DNA of 64,000 nucleotides, from NCBI GenBank assembly GCA_002726235.1, contig PBSN01000008.1:386635-450634 (forward strand). Direction: 5' to 3'. The position numbers were made by a program, and so were the translations under genes. The first letter of the stretch is position 1. Each line of letters begins with the position of its first letter. The notes under the pieces were generated by a model. It did no database searches and had not been told where the DNA came from. It saw only the letters and a list, made by a program, of their open reading frames with translations. Positions 58,842 to 64,000 of this stretch are shown in pieces. Origin of the DNA: Nitrospiraceae bacterium (GTDB taxonomy: Bacteria; Nitrospirota; Nitrospiria; Nitrospirales; UBA2166).

Positions 58842-59855
58842 ATGCCCTCGCCAAATCGACTCGAAGAATTCGCACTGATCCAGCGTATCGCGAAGCGGTT
58901 TGGAGGACTTCAAAATCACACCATCGTCGGAATCGGCGACGATTGTGCGGTCACACAACCCAATTCGAAAAACCTACAGCTGATTACGACGGATCTCCTA
59001 GTCGAGGATGTTCACTTCAATCGACGCTTCACAAACTCTCGTGATATTGGCTACAAGGCAATGGTCGCAAACCTCAGCGATATTGCCGCTATGGGAGGAG
59101 TTCCCCGGCAGTTTCTTGCTTCGATCGCGATTCCACCATCATTTTCCAGAAACGATGTGGACGCGCTGTATGAAGGAATGATGGAGCTAGGAAAGACAGC
59201 AGGCGTTGCCTTAATTGGGGGAGATACCTCCACAGCCAAGAAGCTCCTTCTTTCACTCACGTTAATCGGCGAGGTTAAACCTTCACACGTTGTCCAACGA
59301 ACCGGACTACGAGTCGGCGATGCGATTTTCGTTACCGGAACCTTAGGTGATTCCAATGCGGGACTTCGTATTCTTCAGACACCTCCCCGCAAACATGTTC
59401 CCCTCGCATGCCGAACATGGCTTTCCCAACGACACCTTCGCCCAACAGCTCGCCTTAATGCAGGACAACGACTGGCAAAATGTAAAATCGCCACGGCAAT
59501 GATTGACCTATCCGATGGATTAAGCGGGGACTTGGCTCACATATGCGAATTAAACGCTGTTGGAGCCACGATCAATATCACTCATCTCCCCATTTCTGAC
59601 GCATTACACACATACGCACATCACCTCGATAAACCAGCATACGAGATCGCGCTCCAAGGTGGAGAAGATTATGAACTCCTCTTTACCACCAGACCGGAAT
59701 CTCTTTCACGCATTAAACGGTGGAACACACATGGCCTTCTCGATGCATCCCATATCGGAACCATTACACCAAAACAGCAGGGGCTTCAAATGATCACACC
59801 AACAGGCTTAACCCGGCCCATACGCATCCAAAGCTATGAACACTTTCGTAGCTAG
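58842..59855 (+). CDS. thiL: Thiamine-monophosphate kinase
   Basis: EFALIQRIAKRFG..VGIGDDCAV; TTDLLVEDVHF; YKAMVANLSDIAAMGG; GGEDYELLFT. Confidence 0.95.
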   Translation: MPSPNRLEEFALIQRIAKRFGGLQNHTIVGIGDDCAVTQPNSKNLQLITTDLLVEDVHFNRRFTNSRDIGYKAMVANLSDIAAMGGVPRQFLASIAIPPSFSRNDVDALYEGMMELGKTAGVALIGGDTSTAKKLLLSLTLIGEVKPSHVVQRTGLRVGDAIFVTGTLGDSNAGLRILQTPPRKHVPLACRTWLSQRHLRPTARLNAGQRLAKCKIATAMIDLSDGLSGDLAHICELNAVGATINITHLPISDALHTYAHHLDKPAYEIALQGGEDYELLFTTRPESLSRIKRWNTHGLLDASHIGTITPKQQGLQMITPTGLTRPIRIQSYEHFRS

Positions 59856-59908
59856 ACGGGCTTAGACATTACGCCAAGCAAAGAGATGGGCAACAAGTAA
59901 GTACACCG

Positions 59909-61327
59909 ATGGACGCACCAGAAGACTCAGCACCCTCTCGTGCATACGATGGCCCAACTATGTACGATGGGCTCTCCCTCCTTGCCGATCCCATCCACAA
60001 GTATATTTCGCTTACCGTGCCCACTGCGTCATACCCTGAGGAAACGACAGAAAAAGATCTCATTGATTCCCTTTGGGTTCAGCGACTGCGTTCCATCTAC
60101 CAGCTGCAAAGTACGCGTTGGGTCTATCCTTCTGCCGAACACAGCAGATTTCAACATTCGATTGGTGCGATGCATGTTGCAGGCCTCTTTGCCCGTCATC
60201 TCTACCCATCATTAAAACAAACGTTTCCTGATCTCCCCTCCCCCTACTACGTTGAAGAGCTCTTACGAATTGCGGCTTTGCTCCATGACATTGGACACGG
60301 TCCATTTTGCCATTTCTTTGACCAAAACATCCTAGCTCCGTTTCACCTCACGCATGAACAGATCGGTCAAACAATCATCACAGACCAACTTGGAGATTTG
60401 ATTAAAACCTTATCGCGAAGCCCTCATGCTCCCTTCTTACCAGGAGAAACAATTGACCCATCACATATTGCTTTTCTCATTCTCAAAGACCCCACCAAGA
60501 GCACTGAAAACTATCCGCAATGGCTGAACGCCCTTCAGCCAATTCTCGGTGGAGTCTATACCGCCGACAACTTGGATTATGTCCTCCGAGATGCCTATAT
60601 GTGTGGAATCGCGATCGGTCCGGTCGACCTCACTAGGATTATCCACTATACGTTTATAACACCGCGGGGTTTAACTATTCATAAGGCCGGCATTCCAGCA
60701 CTTCAAATGTTTCTGAATGCTCGCTTGTATCTCTATTCAAATGTCTACTACCATCGAACGACCCGAGCAATTGACATTCATCTTCGTGATATTTTCAGAG
60801 AAACAATGCAGGTTATTTTCCCACACCACCCACTCGAGAACCTTGATAAATATTTATTTCTGACAGACACGGCACTCCTTGAAACTGTACGCCAATGGCC
60901 CCTCTCCTCCGATCCAACGAAACAACGACTCGGGAATGAATGGCATCGAGTGTTGTACCGGAAACCAAAATGGAAAACGGCATATGAGATGAACCTTCCT
61001 GCTCGTAATTATCAATGGGGATACCAAACATTTGATACCGAATATTTCGAACGGCAGGTCAGAGCATTTCTCCCAGATGCCTTGAAAAACATTGAATTCA
61101 GAGTTGATATGGCCAACAAAGACGGACGCCCAGTCAACCCATTGAATATGGGAAATTTTCAGATCTATGTGTATGATCCATCGACAAAAACGGTCTCGAC
61201 GGAAGCCCTCAAAGATAGCTTGGATTACATCCCATCGCACATTGCTCACTTGAGGATCTTTGCGCTCAACCACGATGCTGATACCGAGCTTTCATACGCG
61301 GCAAAGGCAGCTCTAGACTTCCTCTAG
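59909..61327 (+). CDS. HD-domain phosphohydrolase (dGTPase/SAMHD1-like)
   Basis: YPSAEHSRFQHSIGAMHVAG; AALLHDIGHGPFCHFFD; DNLDYVLRDAYMCGI. Confidence 0.88.
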   Translation: MDAPEDSAPSRAYDGPTMYDGLSLLADPIHKYISLTVPTASYPEETTEKDLIDSLWVQRLRSIYQLQSTRWVYPSAEHSRFQHSIGAMHVAGLFARHLYPSLKQTFPDLPSPYYVEELLRIAALLHDIGHGPFCHFFDQNILAPFHLTHEQIGQTIITDQLGDLIKTLSRSPHAPFLPGETIDPSHIAFLILKDPTKSTENYPQWLNALQPILGGVYTADNLDYVLRDAYMCGIAIGPVDLTRIIHYTFITPRGLTIHKAGIPALQMFLNARLYLYSNVYYHRTTRAIDIHLRDIFRETMQVIFPHHPLENLDKYLFLTDTALLETVRQWPLSSDPTKQRLGNEWHRVLYRKPKWKTAYEMNLPARNYQWGYQTFDTEYFERQVRAFLPDALKNIEFRVDMANKDGRPVNPLNMGNFQIYVYDPSTKTVSTEALKDSLDYIPSHIAHLRIFALNHDADTELSYAAKAALDFL

Positions 61328-61404
61328 CATGATTCGTTCGTTGCGCCCACAGCCTAAGTTTGATACACTAAGCTTCTTCAAAATACGAAACCCCACGGAG
61401 TGCA

Positions 61405-61746
61405 ATGTTCGGAATTGGAATGCCAGAGCTTGTCATTGTTCTGTTAGTGGCCTTTTTGCTTTTCGGCCCACAGAAACTTCCTGAGCTAGGTCGATCAATT
61501 GGGAAAGCCATCAAAGGGTTTCGCAATGTCACCGACGACGTCAAGCAATCGATCGAGCCAGACCTTAATGCCGTTCAGCACGAGTTTACGACTCTTCAGG
61601 AAAACATTGCGACTTCGGCAAGCGAAGTTGAAAATAACCTTTCCTTGAATCCCACCGATAATGCCGCCAATCCCTCTGCAGATCTTAAGCTCGATACTGA
61701 TCTCGAATTGACACACACCCGCTCCGATCCCTCTAGGGACGCCTGA
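61405..61746 (+). CDS. Tat translocase TatA/TatB family subunit
   Basis: MFGIGMPELVIVLLVAFLLFGPQKLPELGRSIGKAIKGFRN. Confidence 0.93.
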   Translation: MFGIGMPELVIVLLVAFLLFGPQKLPELGRSIGKAIKGFRNVTDDVKQSIEPDLNAVQHEFTTLQENIATSASEVENNLSLNPTDNAANPSADLKLDTDLELTHTRSDPSRDA

Positions 61747-61788
61747 TAACCAAAAAAGTTGTACGAGTGCCTCACATAACTAATCTGC

Positions 61789-63282
61789 TTGTCTCAGATG
61801 CTCATCACCTCTCCTAACCACGGAACACGAAAAAATACGACCTTCCCTCTCAGGGTCGCGATGCTAGGCCTTGCACTTACGGTTACCCCTCTTCTCGTGC
61901 CAATCAGCCAAGCGGAGGAACATCCGTTACCACTGCGCGGCTTTTCCGATATCGTGAAAACCGTTAGCCCCGCAGTCGTATTCATCTCTTCGGAAGGAAG
62001 CGAAGTCGCCAAGAACGGGCCAGAAACACTCCCCCCTATGCCCAAACCGCCATTCCCCTTTCCTCCCGACGCACCATTCCCATTTCCATTTCAACCCCCA
62101 GAGCCAGCACCCCAAAAACGCTCGGGATCTGGAATCTTAATTAACCCAAGTGGCTACATCGTCACCAATAATCACGTTGTTGAAGGGGCAACTGAGGTCA
62201 CCGTCACACTTTCCGACAGGAGAGAACTTAAGGGAACCATTGCCGGAACAGACCCGCAGACAGACTTAGCTGTTGTTGTCATTCAAGGCGATGATCTCCC
62301 CGCAATGAAGTGGAGCGATTCTGACCAAGTCGATGTCGGTGATCTCGTTCTGGCTATTGGAAGTCCTTTCGGATTAACACAGACAGTCACAATGGGGATT
62401 ATCAGTGCACTTGGCCGCGGCAACGTTGGAATCACAGAGTATGAAGACTTCATTCAAACCGATGCCGCTATTAATCCAGGAAATTCTGGTGGCCCCCTAG
62501 TTAATATGGCCGGCAACCTGATCGGAATAAACACCGCAATCTTTTCCCGCACTGGAGGCTCGGAAGGCATTGGCTTTGCCATTCCAAGTAATATCGCGCA
62601 ACACATCGTCAATAGCTTAATCCAAACCGGAAGTGTCGTTCGCGGCTGGCTTGGAGTGTCTATCCAAGATATGACCCCTGCTCTCGCTGAAGCGTTTGGT
62701 CTTCAAACGATGAAAGGCGCGCTCATTGGCCAAATACTTGCTGATAGCCCTGCAGAGAAAGCTGGCCTTCAACAGGGAGACATCATCATTAGATACGCTG
62801 ATAAGCTGATTGACAACATGAGTCAGATCCGCAATGCCGCCGCGCAATCTCCGATAGGAAAGAGTGTCGATGTCACCGTTATCAGAGATGGACAAGTACA
62901 CACCCATCAGGTCATCGTTACGGTCCGACCGGCCGATCTCTCCGCAAGCGCTGGTTCATTTTCAGGAGAGAGCGAAAACCTTAATAATGTCTTGGCTAAT
63001 CTCCGTGTCCGAGATCTTGATCTTGAGACGTTAGAGCGTCTTGATCTTCCAAGCGACACCTCGGGTGTGCTAGTAGAAGCTGTGCGCCAAAACTCTCCGG
63101 CTGACCACGAGGGCATACGACACGGAGACATTATTCAGCAGATTCGATTTGCCGGCACACAGATGCAAATTACGAACATGACCGATTTCCGTGCTGCTGT
63201 GCGAACAATTGAGAAAGACGACATGATCATTCTGCTTATCCAGCGGCGGGGAAGCAACCTGTTTGTCCCACTTCAGCCCTAA
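61789..63282 (+). CDS. HtrA/DegP-type serine protease with two PDZ domains
   Basis: GSGILINPSGYIVTNNHVVEGA; TDLAVV; TDAAINPGNSGGPLVNMAGNLIGINTAI; two C-terminal PDZ modules. Confidence 0.95.
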   Translation: MSQMLITSPNHGTRKNTTFPLRVAMLGLALTVTPLLVPISQAEEHPLPLRGFSDIVKTVSPAVVFISSEGSEVAKNGPETLPPMPKPPFPFPPDAPFPFPFQPPEPAPQKRSGSGILINPSGYIVTNNHVVEGATEVTVTLSDRRELKGTIAGTDPQTDLAVVVIQGDDLPAMKWSDSDQVDVGDLVLAIGSPFGLTQTVTMGIISALGRGNVGITEYEDFIQTDAAINPGNSGGPLVNMAGNLIGINTAIFSRTGGSEGIGFAIPSNIAQHIVNSLIQTGSVVRGWLGVSIQDMTPALAEAFGLQTMKGALIGQILADSPAEKAGLQQGDIIIRYADKLIDNMSQIRNAAAQSPIGKSVDVTVIRDGQVHTHQVIVTVRPADLSASAGSFSGESENLNNVLANLRVRDLDLETLERLDLPSDTSGVLVEAVRQNSPADHEGIRHGDIIQQIRFAGTQMQITNMTDFRAAVRTIEKDDMIILLIQRRGSNLFVPLQP

Positions 63283-63311
63283 CAAGATGGGTGCCCTCTA
63301 GAGACGACACC

Positions 63312-64000
63312 ATGCCATCGCCCAACTCTGAGCAATCCACATCCACTAGGTTTTTTCAACGGATCCACGACAAAATGTTTCCGTCCATTGATGACAAGAG
63401 GATGCCAATCCTTGTCCATCTGACGGAACTGCGAACACGGCTACTTCGCGCTGCAGTGATCATGAGCATTATCTTTCTAGGCGCCTTTTATTTCGCGCCA
63501 ACTCTTATGACATGGGTCCAAGCTCCTTTATATTCCTATTTCTCACCTTCAAAAATGACATGGGTTGCTTCGGGATTGTCGGACATCACATTTATCTTCC
63601 TCTCCCCGGCTGAAGCATTCTGGAACAGCATCAAAGTCGCAGCGGTTGTCGCAATTTTTATTGTCATGCCTTATGCCCTCTACGAACTATGGAAGTTTGC
63701 CGAGCCTGGCCTTCGTGTCCACGAGCGACGCTTTACGCTCCCCTTTGTCACGTTATGTAGTACCATGTTTTATCTTGGCATCTCGTTTTGTTACCTCGTC
63801 GTTCTTCCGTTTGCGCTCAACTTTCTCGTCGGATACGGCATCGATGCAGGATTTACCCCTCAGCTCTCAATTGGCATTTTCGTTGGCTTTAATTTGTGGC
63901 TACTACTTGTCTTCGGCCTGATTTTTGAACTGCCGATGCTGATGACATTACTGGCCAAGTTAGGGCTTGTAGATGCTCCTTGGCTCCGAAGGTATCGAAA
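63312..64000 (+). CDS. tatC: Tat translocase subunit TatC, truncated by window end
   Basis: Hand translation MPSPNSEQSTS...MPILVHLTELRTRLLRAAVIMSIIFLGAFYFAPT; open to window end, absent from the ORF track for lack of a stop. Confidence 0.9.
   Translation, partial: MPSPNSEQSTSTRFFQRIHDKMFPSIDDKRMPILVHLTELRTRLLRAAVIMSIIFLGAFYFAPTLMTWVQAPLYSYFSPSKMTWVASGLSDITFIFLSPAEAFWNSIKVAAVVAIFIVMPYALYELWKFAEPGLRVHERRFTLPFVTLCSTMFYLGISFCYLVVLPFALNFLVGYGIDAGFTPQLSIGIFVGFNLWLLLVFGLIFELPMLMTLLAKLGLVDAPWLRRYR

Noticed and set aside
1-64000. CRISPR arrays, tRNA/rRNA genes, transposases, prophage genes
   Set aside because: None seen on either strand; no regularly spaced repeats, cloverleaf or DDE/integrase motifs recognised by reading.

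Overview
This 64 kb window is from a Gram-negative bacterial chromosome with a full LPS/lipid A pathway; I did not assign a taxon. It reads as five blocks. (1) purA, a cold-shock gene, lptF/lptG. (2) A ten-gene minus-strand run (12830->4916): two di-haem and one mono-haem c-type cytochromes, SoxY, SoxZ, three beta-propeller proteins, a nucleotidyltransferase-like protein and an apparently exported YqgE/AlgH. Next to it are three tandem mono-haem SoxA-like cytochromes and a divergent RpoH-like sigma factor. No SoxB or SoxCD is visible. (3) A surface-glycan island with seven sulfotransferase-like genes, a Wzm/Wzt-type ABC exporter, a PQQ-type sugar dehydrogenase with an added C-terminal domain, and a 933-aa multi-domain secreted protein. 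(4) An LPS core/lipid A block: glycosyltransferases, heptosyltransferases, a WaaF-GmhB fusion, KdsC-like, lpxK, waaA, msbA, lpxB, lpxI, lpxA, fabZ, ompH, bamA. One glycosyltransferase carries a 12-bp poly-G tract in its donor-binding motif. (5) lon, thiL, an HD phosphohydrolase, tatA/B, an HtrA protease and a truncated tatC. The best candidates for something undescribed are the SoxYZ/SoxA-like cytochrome/propeller cluster and the sulfotransferase-exporter island. Next are the poly-G glycosyltransferase and a terminator-bearing leader upstream of the cold-shock gene. No tRNA, rRNA, CRISPR array or complete IS element was recognised. All assignments come from reading motifs; no database search was run.
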